Source of the DNA: Armatimonadota bacterium
Lineage (GTDB): Bacteria > Armatimonadota > Fimbriimonadia > Fimbriimonadales > Fimbriimonadaceae
DNA length: 64,000 nt
NCBI GenBank assembly: GCA_016223145.1
Contig: JACRPN010000015.1
Location: forward strand, 52,471 to 116,470
Direction: 5' to 3'
Part shown: positions 35,680 to 43,057 of the stretch, in pieces
Layout: every line of letters begins with the position of its first letter
Numbering within the stretch: the first letter of the stretch is position 1
Notes under the pieces: generated by a model
Told to the model about the DNA's origin: nothing
Seen by the model: only the letters and a program-made list of their open reading frames with translations
The model's database searches: none
Position numbers and translations under genes: made by a program

Positions 35680-37095
35680 GTGAAGTCTCTCATCGCGTTG
35701 CTTGTCGCGGGCACGGCTCTGGTTTGCCCTCCACCGGCCGTACAGAAGGCTGATCCGCCCACAGCTTCAAACCAGCAGCAGCCTGCCGAATCGCTCTTTC
35801 AGAAGGTGTTCCCCAAGCCCACGGGACGAAACGGCTATGAGGAATTCCTGCGCGCGGCGGACCTGGCTCAGACGAACCTCTTCAGGATGTTCGCCGAATA
35901 CTATGCTCGGTTGGAGCAGGAAGCCTCCGGCGCCGATCTGCAAGGGGACGACGGGAAAGTCCTTCCACGGCCCCCGATTCCACCAAACGTCAGACCCGAC
36001 GACACGCTGCTCGAAGTGGGACGCAAGTGGTCGGCCGCCTTCAGCGCGATTCCCGAGTTGATCCACGTCGGCTGCCAGAAGTCGCCTCACGACCCTCGCA
36101 CCGATTTCAATGCCCTGACAGTTTTCCCCGAGTTGTGGCAATTTCGATCAATTGCCCGGTTCCTGCGGGTCGTGATGTACGTTCACACCTCGGACGGCGC
36201 CCCGGCCAAGGCCACGACGGTGCTCTCCGATGGCCTTCGTTTTGGGGATTCCATCTCAGGCCCAACTGTGATTCACACGCTGGTCGGGTTCGCCGTTCAA
36301 GGGATCATGCTCGCCCAAGCAAGCGAGACCCTGAGCGTCCTTTCCGAACGAGATTGCCGAACCTTGGTCTCGGTCGTGGAGGAGCTGCTGGCTCGCCCAA
36401 ACGCGGCCGCTCGCTCGGTTGCCGGCGAGCGCAGGTTTCTCACCAACACCTTGACTGAGACCTTCAAGCCCGGTCAAGCCAAGCCCCTTCAGGGTCTCCT
36501 TGGGGATGAGGAGATCCCTTTGTTCGCCCAGAACCTCAGCTCCAGCCAGATGCTGGAACTGAAAGTCAAACTCACGGGCAGGATCGAGCGCACCTACTCG
36601 GCGGTTGCGGCCGCACTTTCGAAACCTGAGAGCGAGTGGTTCAAGGGAGAGGACCTGGAGCAGGCGTTGTCGGACCCTCCGGACGTCTTGGCCGACGTGA
36701 AGACCCTCGACGACTTTGCGGACTACCTGGAGGGCATGCTCACACCCATGTTCTCTCAGCTCCAGGTGACGGCGGCCAGGTACCGCACCCAACTGCGGCT
36801 CTTGGGGCTCCACTCGAAGATCTTTGCCTTCAGGTGGCATTGGAAGCGGCTGCCCGTCCGCCTCGCCGAGGCCGTGCCGCAGGATCAGCTCGTGGACCCC
36901 TTTAGCGGCCAGGAGTTCCAGTACTCAACCAGCGCAAGCGGCTTTAGGCTCTTCAGCCGGGGCTTCAAGAACACCGGGGAGATCGAGCTGAAATACACGA
37001 GGCCCGCCTCGGCCGGACGCGACCCGGCTGACCCACCAGGATTTGCTGCAGGTTCAATTGAACCAGGCGCTCAGAGGTTTTTTTTGCGATCTTAA
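35680..37095 (+). CDS. Exported protein of unknown function
   Basis: 471 residues beginning with a GTG, 5 bp after the RluA-type gene. Signal peptide MKSLIALLVAGTALVCPPPA. The mature part is mostly helical: NGYEEFLRAADLAQTNLFRM, RSIARFLRVVMYVHTSDG, KATTVLSDGLRFGDSISG, LVGFAVQGIMLAQASETL. It resembles large helical exported proteins found repeatedly in Planctomycetes and Armatimonadota, but no named domain is recognised. The C-terminal PVRLAEAVPQDQLVDPFSGQ followed by QYSTSASGFRLFSRG resembles tails that end such proteins. Confidence 0.7.
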   Translation: MKSLIALLVAGTALVCPPPAVQKADPPTASNQQQPAESLFQKVFPKPTGRNGYEEFLRAADLAQTNLFRMFAEYYARLEQEASGADLQGDDGKVLPRPPIPPNVRPDDTLLEVGRKWSAAFSAIPELIHVGCQKSPHDPRTDFNALTVFPELWQFRSIARFLRVVMYVHTSDGAPAKATTVLSDGLRFGDSISGPTVIHTLVGFAVQGIMLAQASETLSVLSERDCRTLVSVVEELLARPNAAARSVAGERRFLTNTLTETFKPGQAKPLQGLLGDEEIPLFAQNLSSSQMLELKVKLTGRIERTYSAVAAALSKPESEWFKGEDLEQALSDPPDVLADVKTLDDFADYLEGMLTPMFSQLQVTAARYRTQLRLLGLHSKIFAFRWHWKRLPVRLAEAVPQDQLVDPFSGQEFQYSTSASGFRLFSRGFKNTGEIELKYTRPASAGRDPADPPGFAAGSIEPGAQRFFLRS

Positions 37096-37111
37096 AAAAA
37101 GTTCACCGAAT

Positions 37112-37127
37112 TGGCAATATTTCCGCT
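37112..37127 (+). promoter_or_regulatory. Possible sigma-54-type promoter ahead of the prepilin gene
   Basis: TGGCAATATTTCCGCT keeps the GG and GC at the required distance (10 bases between) and TGGCA of the -24 box; the -12 box is weak (CCGC for TTGC). Start near 37138 would give a leader of about 70 nt. Pilin genes are often sigma-54-dependent, but no activator site was identified. Confidence 0.3.
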
Positions 37128-37209
37128 AAATTAAGAAGCGGGATGACTTTGGTGGGGCCCGGTTCGTACGGGCGTACCCCGTATTCATCCTGCATTATTG
37201 GAGGTAGGT

Positions 37210-37977
37210 ATGCGTAAAAATCGTGCGTTTACCCTTATTGAACTCTTAGTCGTGATCGCGATCATCGCGATCCTCGCAGCCATTCTCTTCCCTGTGTTCG
37301 CACAGGCGAAGGCCGCTGCCAAGAAGACGTCCTGTATTTCCAACATGAAGCAGCTCACCCTCGCGGGTATCGGCTACATGACGGACTACGACGATATGTG
37401 GTTCCCGCGCTATGCGGCGTGCCCCAGCACCGGCCCCACCAGCGACGCCCAGCTGATCTGGTCCGGTCTTCTGCAGCCCTACATCAAAAACCAGGGCATT
37501 TTCATTTGCCCGATGTCCCCGTTCAGCGCCTATAGCGAAGTCTGGAGCACCCGAGGCATCCCCTCGATCGGCCAGAACGCTACGATGGGTGGCTGGTATT
37601 GGCCCGACAGCAATCCTCCGTGCTACGGCGAGATGATTCTTCGCACGACCACGTGGATGAGCGTTCCGGCCAAGTCGGTCATGTTTGCCGACTCGGTGAC
37701 CGGTCTCACCAGCGCCGGCTATCGCGGCTACCTGTCGCGAAACGACGGCGTGAACCTCCGTTCGGCCTACACGATCAGTGATCGGCACCAGAACGGAACG
37801 GTCCATGCGTTCTTCGATGGCCACGCCAAGTACTATCGCGCCGTAGCGGTCCTTGGGAATCCCAACGCCGCCTACGAGTGCCAGGACAGCTCGCTCTACA
37901 CGGGCCTCTGGTGGCTCGACAAGAACGCGGCCAAGCTGAAATGGAACCTGACCGACCCGTGCGTCCCGGATCCGTGA
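37210..37977 (+). CDS. Type IV prepilin-like protein of the H-X9-DG (DUF1559) family
   Basis: 255 residues from ATG 37210, with GGAGG 5-6 nt upstream; an upstream in-frame TTG adds four residues. The N terminus [20 protein letters not shown] is a class III prepilin signal. Prepilin peptidase should cut before Phe7, with Ala rather than Gly at -1, and Glu11 is the conserved assembly residue. Then [36 protein letters not shown] and, near the C terminus, [18 protein letters not shown], the H-X9-DG motif. It probably forms part of a pseudopilus or pilus-like assembly. The ORF downstream starts 4 bp after its stop. Confidence 0.9.
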   Translation: MRKNRAFTLIELLVVIAIIAILAAILFPVFAQAKAAAKKTSCISNMKQLTLAGIGYMTDYDDMWFPRYAACPSTGPTSDAQLIWSGLLQPYIKNQGIFICPMSPFSAYSEVWSTRGIPSIGQNATMGGWYWPDSNPPCYGEMILRTTTWMSVPAKSVMFADSVTGLTSAGYRGYLSRNDGVNLRSAYTISDRHQNGTVHAFFDGHAKYYRAVAVLGNPNAAYECQDSSLYTGLWWLDKNAAKLKWNLTDPCVPDP

Positions 37978-37981
37978 TGAA

Positions 37982-38182
37982 ATGGCAGGTCCAAAACTCA
38001 CTTCGAAAGAACTTGGAATCGCTGCTGCAGTAGTCGTGATTGGAGCGGTCGTCGTCTTCGCGACCACCAAGATGTTTGGTGGTTCGAACGAGTCAGCGCC
38101 GCAACAAGTCGGCAAAGCCGATTCCGGCCCGGCGGACGGCTCCGTCGCTGCAGACGACAAGCCGAACGAATCGGCGAACTGA
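37982..38182 (+). CDS. Small single-pass membrane protein coupled to the prepilin gene
   Basis: 66 residues. One membrane segment (about residues 13-27, IAAAVVVIGAVVVFA) follows a short cytosolic start MAGPKLTSKELG; then a flexible polar tail ends DDKPNESAN. It starts four bases after the prepilin stop and a terminator follows at once, so these two genes form one transcript. The pairing of an H-X9-DG prepilin with a tiny membrane protein suggests an accessory role; that is inference. Confidence 0.7.
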   Translation: MAGPKLTSKELGIAAAVVVIGAVVVFATTKMFGGSNESAPQQVGKADSGPADGSVAADDKPNESAN

Positions 38183-38187
38183 GTGGG

Positions 38188-38224
38188 AAGAGCCCACCGG
38201 CAACTGCCGGTGGGCTCTTTTTTT
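38188..38224 (+). terminator. Intrinsic terminator after prepilin pair
   Basis: AGAGCCCACCGGCA (38189-38202) pairs perfectly with TGCCGGTGGGCTCT (38205-38218), followed by six to seven T. Confidence 0.92.
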
Positions 38225-38283
38225 CTGCCTCGATTTTGGGGCACCATTTCCTACAACCAGATCCAAACCAGGAGAAACACCAT

Positions 38284-38574
38284 TTGAAGAAAAACGTTCT
38301 GTTCCTAACCTCAGCCTTGGTCTTTTCGCTCCTTCTTGCAGCCGGCGGCTGCAACTCGGGCGGCGCCTCGACGGAAAACTCGTCGGATAGCTCTGCGAGC
38401 AGCAGCGACGGCGCCGCGCAAGGCGCCGATGGCGCTCCGAAGCAAAACACGGGCCCCGAAAAGACAGTGAACTCTCCTTCTGAAGCAATGGAAGGCGGCA
38501 GCTATCGCATCGCCCCCGCCAATCCCAACGATCCCAAATTCAAACAGGATCCAAACCTCGGCGGCGGCGGATAG
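38284..38574 (+). CDS. Small low-complexity lipoprotein
   Basis: 96 residues from a TTG at 38284 with AGGAG 9-10 nt upstream. Signal peptide LKKNVLFLTSALVFSLLLAA then GGC, a slightly weak lipobox; Cys at about residue 23. The mature part is Ser/Asp/Ala-rich, then GGSYRIAPANPNDPKFKQDP and a Gly-rich end. Similar in plan to the lipoprotein at 18357-18698. It has its own terminator and lies 59 bp after the preceding one. Role unknown. Confidence 0.7.
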   Translation: MKKNVLFLTSALVFSLLLAAGGCNSGGASTENSSDSSASSSDGAAQGADGAPKQNTGPEKTVNSPSEAMEGGSYRIAPANPNDPKFKQDPNLGGGG

Positions 38575-38589
38575 CGCCCATGTCGTTTC

Positions 38590-38634
38590 GAGAGGGCCCT
38601 ACGTTCTGACGGACGTAGGGCTCTCCGTTTTTTT
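38590..38634 (+). terminator. Intrinsic terminator after lipoprotein gene
   Basis: GAGAG and CCCTACGT (38590-38604, with a GG bulge) pair with ACGTAGGGCTCTC (38613-38625), followed by seven T. Confidence 0.88.
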
Positions 38635-38697
38635 GATGGGCGCCCAGGAAACTCATTGGGGAAAAGGCGACGCCCCTAATGGGGCCGCTCGTTCGTC

Positions 38698-38703
38698 CAT
38701 ACT
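38698..38703 (+). promoter_or_regulatory. Candidate -10 hexamer (CATACT) for leaderless transcript
   Basis: CATACT ends 6 nt before the ATG at 38710. No clear -35. Confidence 0.35.
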
Positions 38704-38709
38704 GGCGAC

Positions 38710-39990
38710 ATGTGGACCATGCTGACAGCACTCAGTTTGGCGGGCGCCGCACTTCCTGCCCAAGGCGATTCGAACCCGTTCGGGGCCGCGCTCACAGTCC
38801 TTGAGACAGAGCGGATTGCGCTCAGTCCAGTCCTCGACGGAAAGCTCAGTGAGGACGAATGGGATGCTTTCGCGACTTCCAATGGGTCCCAGACCTACTT
38901 CCAGTGGGAGCCTGAGCATCTTCATGCTGCGGCAACCCTTGCGACCACTCAGGAGTTGGTGCTCAGCTTGGATCGCAGCGGCAACGGTTGGCTTGTCGGC
39001 AGGGACAACCTCGAGGTTCGCCTGAGATACGAGGATGGCAAGGCTTCGGTTCATGCCAGGTGGCTGGACGCCACCGATCCGGCCGGACCCAAGTGGGTCT
39101 CGGCGCCAGAGTTCGAGGCCGCAGCCAGCTTCGCATGGCAGGTCACCGGCAGCTCTTGGAACGCCGAATTATCGGTACGCGATCCGGGGACACAGGCGCT
39201 TCCCAAATTCCCGGGGACGAAATACGGGATCCGTGTGGATGCCGCACCCAGTTCGGGCGCCGGCGGCACAGCGGCGTTCTTGCCCCGTGCGGTAGCGATG
39301 GTGTCTGCGGGAACCCAGAGAGCGACCAATGAACCTGCGGGCTTCCGGTGGCTGACCGATGTGCCCTGGCCCACTCTGGGTCCGGGATCGCAGTGGAAGG
39401 CCAGGCTGAGCTTTCGCGGCAACAACGAGCTTGGCCTTGACAAGGTGGACGTTCGCGTGTTGAGCGCGGGAAGCGAAGACTATGCTGCGGTGAGCAGCCC
39501 GTTTCCGCGATTCGACAACAAAGGCAGGAGCTTCATCGACTACAGCTCGCCGATCCCGCGCGGCGCGCGTCCGGGGTACAGGAATCTCGTCGCGACGGTC
39601 ACAGACAAGTCGGGCCAGAAGACGATCTGCCGGCTGGCGTTTCGAGTGCTCCCGGCTGTGTATTTCGACCCAGTCCTGGACGGTGGGGTGCGCAACAAGG
39701 ACACCGGTCTTAGGCTCAGGCTGCCGATCCATGTGAGCAACCGAACGCCCGAAAAGATCGCGGGCCAATACTCTGTGGCGGTGCCGGCGGGTTGGTCGAT
39801 CGAAGAGGGCGGCGACCGGAACATCACCTTGAAGGGCTTTAACTCCGACGCGCGGCGGGTCCTCATACTGAATGTCCCGGCGGGCGCAAAGGGCAGCTTC
39901 CCGATCACCTTCACCTTCGACGCTGGCAACCGAAAGTACGAGCAGGTGGAATGGGTGGCTGTAGGCGAAGCACTCCCCAAGAAGAAGTAG
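38710..39990 (+). CDS. Exported protein with CBM9/DOMON-like N-terminal domain
   Basis: 426 residues. The signal peptide covers about residues 1-19 (MWTMLTALSLAGAALPAQG). The domain after it opens LSPVLDGKLSEDEWDAFATS and continues with FQWEPEHLHAAATLATTQ and LSLDRSGNGWLVGRDNLEVR, the pattern of family-9-like carbohydrate-binding or DOMON domains that open many secreted hydrolases (IxxDGxxxExxW). No catalytic domain follows; instead two immunoglobulin-like beta domains end near VPAGWSIEEGGDR and AKGSFPITFTFDAGN. A role in binding polymer or surface is inferred. Confidence 0.65.
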   Translation: MWTMLTALSLAGAALPAQGDSNPFGAALTVLETERIALSPVLDGKLSEDEWDAFATSNGSQTYFQWEPEHLHAAATLATTQELVLSLDRSGNGWLVGRDNLEVRLRYEDGKASVHARWLDATDPAGPKWVSAPEFEAAASFAWQVTGSSWNAELSVRDPGTQALPKFPGTKYGIRVDAAPSSGAGGTAAFLPRAVAMVSAGTQRATNEPAGFRWLTDVPWPTLGPGSQWKARLSFRGNNELGLDKVDVRVLSAGSEDYAAVSSPFPRFDNKGRSFIDYSSPIPRGARPGYRNLVATVTDKSGQKTICRLAFRVLPAVYFDPVLDGGVRNKDTGLRLRLPIHVSNRTPEKIAGQYSVAVPAGWSIEEGGDRNITLKGFNSDARRVLILNVPAGAKGSFPITFTFDAGNRKYEQVEWVAVGEALPKKK

Positions 39991-39997
39991 GGGTGGC

Positions 39998-40023
39998 GGG
40001 GGCTCGGACAGAACCGAGCCCCC
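39998..40023. other. Convergent hairpin between 38710-39990 gene and hisF
   Basis: GGGGGCTCGG pairs perfectly with CCGAGCCCCC across a 6-nt loop. No T-run on either side, so termination is not certain. Confidence 0.5.
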
Positions 40024-40050
40024 AGACTCCCATCCCCCACCATCGCAGTT

Positions 40051-40104
40051 CCTCTCACCCCTGTTCATTTCGTTCACAGACCCTCTCCCACGAGGGGAGA
40101 GGGA
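40051..40104. repeat. Dispersed CCTCTCACCCCTGTTC element (copy 3)
   Basis: CCTCTCACCCCTGTTCATTT, CGTTCACAGACCCTCTCCC then ACGAGGGGAGAGGG; diverged copy of the elements at 14314 and 30351. Confidence 0.6.
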
Positions 40105-40142
40105 GCCCCCGGGCGGCCCCCCGTCCCTCCGTCCCACTGCTC

Positions 40143-40907
40143 CTATCCCAACCTCACGGGCAGTCCAGCCGCCTGCATGGCTCTCTTGAGGCTGTGCACC
40201 GTCGCCAACCGCTCGTGAAGGATTCCTGAGACCAATACGGCGTCGGCGTGTCCTTTCTGCACCGCTTCGGCGAGGTGCTCGGCCACTCCCGCCCCTCCGC
40301 TCGCGATTACGGGCACGGGCACAGCGTCGGACACAGCACGCGTGAGATCAAGGTCGTAGCCGGTCCGCACGCCGTCTCGGTCCATGCTCGTCAGCAGGAT
40401 CTCTCCGGCGCCGCGCTCTGCAGCTTCTCTCGCCCAAGCCACGGCGTCGAGCCCTGTTTGCCGCCGCCCGCCGTGCGTCAGCACCTCCCAGCCCGCGGCG
40501 TCCGGCAGCCGGCGGGCGTCGACGGCGCACACCACGCATTGCGACCCAAACCGCACCGCGCAATCGGTAAGGAGCTGCGGGTGGCGGATGGCGGCGGTGT
40601 TCAAACTCACCTTGTCGGCGCCGGCGAGCAAGGCGAGCCGGATGTCGTCGGGCGAGGCCAGACCACCCCCCACGGTGAACGGGATAAACACTTGGTCGGA
40701 CACGCGCTCGGCCAATTCGATGACGGATGGCCGACCCTCATGCGACGCAGTGATGTCGAGAAACACGAGCTCGTCGATCCCCTCGTCGGCGTAATATCGG
40801 GCCAGTTCAACCGGGTCTCCCGAGTCCTGCAGGTTCTCAAACCGGGTCCCCTTGACCACGCGGCCGTCCTTGACGTCGAGGCACGCGATAAGCCGGATGG
40901 ACCTCAT
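40143..40907 (-). CDS. hisF: Imidazole glycerol phosphate synthase, cyclase subunit
   Basis: Beta/alpha-barrel subunit that converts PRFAR plus ammonia into imidazole glycerol phosphate and AICAR in histidine synthesis, partnering HisH. 254 residues. Motifs: IRLIACLDVKDGRVVKGTRF (catalytic Asp11), LVFLDITAS, PFTVGGGLASPDDIRLALLA, KVSLNTAAI, CAVDARR (second catalytic Asp), LTSMDRDGVRTGYDLDL and VIASGGAGVAEH. No other his gene lies in the window. It starts within the stop of the upstream unknown gene (ATGA overlap), so it is translated as the last gene of a four- or five-gene unit. Confidence 0.97.
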   Translation of the reverse strand: MRSIRLIACLDVKDGRVVKGTRFENLQDSGDPVELARYYADEGIDELVFLDITASHEGRPSVIELAERVSDQVFIPFTVGGGLASPDDIRLALLAGADKVSLNTAAIRHPQLLTDCAVRFGSQCVVCAVDARRLPDAAGWEVLTHGGRRQTGLDAVAWAREAAERGAGEILLTSMDRDGVRTGYDLDLTRAVSDAVPVPVIASGGAGVAEHLAEAVQKGHADAVLVSGILHERLATVHSLKRAMQAAGLPVRLG

Positions 40908-41698
40908 CGCGCGTTCACCCTGTGGATGTGCGCATTCAATGGCCCGCGCCGGGCGCTCTCGAAGCTCACCCGAAACCGCCCGCCCACATACTCGAGCTCC
41001 AGAGGCTCCGGGATGCTCCCGGCTTCCCAGATTGTGCCGATCGCTTCCTCAAGCACCCCGTGAATGACCGTGCGCTCCTCGTGGGGCGATTCCGGCGTGA
41101 TGAGATCGGGGAGGCCGATCTTGGCGAACCCTCGCGAGGAGGCAAAGCCGCCGTCAGGCGTGGTCTGCCAAATGGCCCGCGCGTGAAATCCCGCGTCGTC
41201 AGCCGACGGGGAGCGCGTGAGATACTCCCGAAGCCCCTCCGCGTCGATCAGTCTCTCGGCGACGAAATCGAAGACCACTTCCCCTTTGCCGTAGTAGGCC
41301 AATGCTTCGGCGAGATGGGGAAGCAATCGAACAGCCCTTCGGTCCGGCTCCGGCTGCGCGGACCGAAAGCTGGCTCGCAACACCGCCTGGGCGCGCCCGA
41401 GGGCCTCGATGTGGGCCGGGCTCGGCTCGATGTGCGTCTCGAAAAGGTCCGGCCGAAAGAGATGGGCGTTCTTCTCCCGGAGAACGAGCGCTACATGCAG
41501 GCGGATGTCGCTGAAGAGCAGGCCGTGCTCCGGTCCCAAAGCCCTCGGCTCCTGAATGTCAAATGGGCTGCTTCGCAGGAGCCTGGCCAGAAGCACCTCC
41601 TGCGGGATGAGCTTTGGCTCGCGAACGTAGACCCAATATTCGACGTGGGTGTCCGCTCTGGGGACCCTCGCTTTTGGGCCAAAAAGCCTCGAAATCAA
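40904..41698 (-). CDS. Unknown cytosolic protein coupled to hisF
   Basis: 264 residues, no signal or membrane segment. Not recognised. It begins MISRLFGPKARVPRADTHVE and is mixed alpha/beta; LARLLRSSPFDIQEP, LLFSDIRLHVALVLREKNAH and LRVSF-type RFRVSFESARRGP suggest a compact domain. It overlaps both neighbours by ATGA, with the zinc-ribbon gene upstream and hisF downstream. No function proposed. Confidence 0.6.
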   Translation of the reverse strand: MISRLFGPKARVPRADTHVEYWVYVREPKLIPQEVLLARLLRSSPFDIQEPRALGPEHGLLFSDIRLHVALVLREKNAHLFRPDLFETHIEPSPAHIEALGRAQAVLRASFRSAQPEPDRRAVRLLPHLAEALAYYGKGEVVFDFVAERLIDAEGLREYLTRSPSADDAGFHARAIWQTTPDGGFASSRGFAKIGLPDLITPESPHEERTVIHGVLEEAIGTIWEAGSIPEPLELEYVGGRFRVSFESARRGPLNAHIHRVNAR

Positions 41699-41910
41699 GG
41701 GCGTTCACCGCTCAGCCATCCCAAGGCGATCCCGATCTCATCGTCATCGAGCATCGCCCAACACACGTCGCACAGGCCCGCCTCATTCACCCGATGCCCT
41801 CGGCAGAGCAAGCACGCGTCGATGGTCCTGGCCCGTGTGACGATCCGCGGGTTCTGAAGCGCCTGCTTCAGTTCCCAACGTTTGATGCCCTCGGAGTTCA
41901 GCCGGTCCAC
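41695..41910 (-). CDS. Small zinc-ribbon-like protein
   Basis: 71 residues from a GTG at 41908-41910. CLLCRGHRVNEAGLCDVCW holds two CxxC pairs, a zinc ribbon. Before it is a basic, helical region (LNSEGIKRWELKQALQNP). The GTG was chosen because a TACAAT -10 with a TTGCGC at 16 bp lies 8 nt upstream; an upstream in-frame start near 41997 would include the promoter. It overlaps the next gene by ATGA. Function unknown; a nucleic-acid or protein-binding adaptor is a guess. Confidence 0.55.
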   Translation of the reverse strand: MDRLNSEGIKRWELKQALQNPRIVTRARTIDACLLCRGHRVNEAGLCDVCWAMLDDDEIGIALGWLSGERP

Positions 41911-41918
41911 GTGCCGGA

Positions 41919-41946
41919 ATTGTACTCGGCAGCCTTGGGGGCGCAA
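41919..41946 (-). promoter_or_regulatory. Candidate promoter TTGCGC-N16-TACAAT, leaderless
   Basis: On the minus strand TACAAT is 8 nt before the GTG at 41910; TTGCGC lies 16 bp upstream of it. Confidence 0.45.
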
Positions 41947-42022
41947 TTGGCCCGCTTCAGCTACATGGCGGTTGACATCGCCCGAGCCCGGCCCCAACCG
42001 ACAAGGCCCTTAGGCTTGACCC

Positions 42023-43045
42023 CTAACGCTCTCCCTCAAAAATCGGCTCTTCGACGTGGTCAATACCACCGGAAGCGATGTCGTCGGCCATCCGAGCGGC
42101 GTAAATCTGAAGCTGGGGATCGGGGTCCCTGGACGCGCAAGCCCGCATCGCGGAGATCACTTCTTCCCGCACAGACGGCTCCCACTCCACAACGTGGAAC
42201 AGCCCATGGTAAGCCGCGCGTCGGCAGATCCTGCTGGGCGCGGACATGCATTCGAGCAGAGCGCTCATGCCCGCACTCGCCGGTATGTGCCCGCCCAGTA
42301 CCACGCCGGCTTTGAAGATGGTCCGGGCATAGTCGTCCTCGGCGCTCCACATCAACGTCTTGATCGCCTGAACCGCCGCGACGATCTCGTCGGGCTGCCG
42401 GCAAAACGTCTGGAAGTCCTCCAGGAGGTCCAAAACCGCCCATTGCGAAGCTCGCCGCCAGGGGTGCGCTTCATCCGCCAGCACGAGGAGCATGGAAGGC
42501 AGGTAGTCGGCCCTGGTCGCGCGAAGCTCCAGGACCGTCGCCGCATCGTGGCTCACGTCACGGTCTTCGCAGTACAGCAGCTTGAACAGCGCGAGGTCGT
42601 CCAGTTCGCGGATCTTCCCGACAAACCGCCTCTCTTCACCCAGGCATCGGGCGATCAGGAACTGCCTTTTGAAGAGCGGTTCTGCGGCCACGCGCAGGCC
42701 GCCAAGCATCGAGTCTTCGTCTTCGCCTTTCGCTTCGAGCCAAAGCTCCTCGACCTTCCCAAACACCCCAAACGGGGTCCTGGCAACCTGGACCCTGAAC
42801 CGCTCGCCATGCATCTCGATCGAGGCTTCCCCGCGCCAATCAGTCGGATGGACGTGATAGCTGTGGCTGACGGCGTGGGGGGGCCAATGAAACGGGATGC
42901 GATGGCTGGGTTTGATCGGCGGCTGCGGTCCCCCCAACCTTTCAATCTCCGCGCGCAGCCATGTTCCGAACGCCTCGGCAAGCGCCTTGCCGAGGGCCAG
43001 ACGCCCACCATTTTCGCTGACTGGCTCTGCGCGGCCTGAACCCAT
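42023..43045 (-). CDS. HEAT-like repeat protein of unknown function
   Basis: 340 residues from ATG 43043-43045 (a TTG lies one codon upstream). The N-terminal part (to about 150) is mixed, FRVQVARTPFGVFGKVEELW. From about 165 a chain of paired helices follows: DLALFKLLYCEDRDVSHDAA, LPSMLLVLADEAHP, RRASQWAVLDLLEDFQ, FKAGVVLGGHIPASAGMSAL and ICRRAAYHGLFHVVEWEP. This is the look of HEAT/Armadillo-type repeats used as protein-protein scaffolds. Lies 12 bp after the metalloprotease stop, same strand. No function proposed. Confidence 0.6.
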   Translation of the reverse strand: MGSGRAEPVSENGGRLALGKALAEAFGTWLRAEIERLGGPQPPIKPSHRIPFHWPPHAVSHSYHVHPTDWRGEASIEMHGERFRVQVARTPFGVFGKVEELWLEAKGEDEDSMLGGLRVAAEPLFKRQFLIARCLGEERRFVGKIRELDDLALFKLLYCEDRDVSHDAATVLELRATRADYLPSMLLVLADEAHPWRRASQWAVLDLLEDFQTFCRQPDEIVAAVQAIKTLMWSAEDDYARTIFKAGVVLGGHIPASAGMSALLECMSAPSRICRRAAYHGLFHVVEWEPSVREEVISAMRACASRDPDPQLQIYAARMADDIASGGIDHVEEPIFEGER

Positions 43046-43057
43046 CAAGGCGAGAGA

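Noticed and set aside
37051..37085. GGTTCAATTGAACC palindrome followed by a T-run as a terminator
   Set aside because: Palindrome and T-run lie inside the last codons of the 35680-37095 gene and are separated by 13 bases, so the geometry does not fit an intrinsic terminator.
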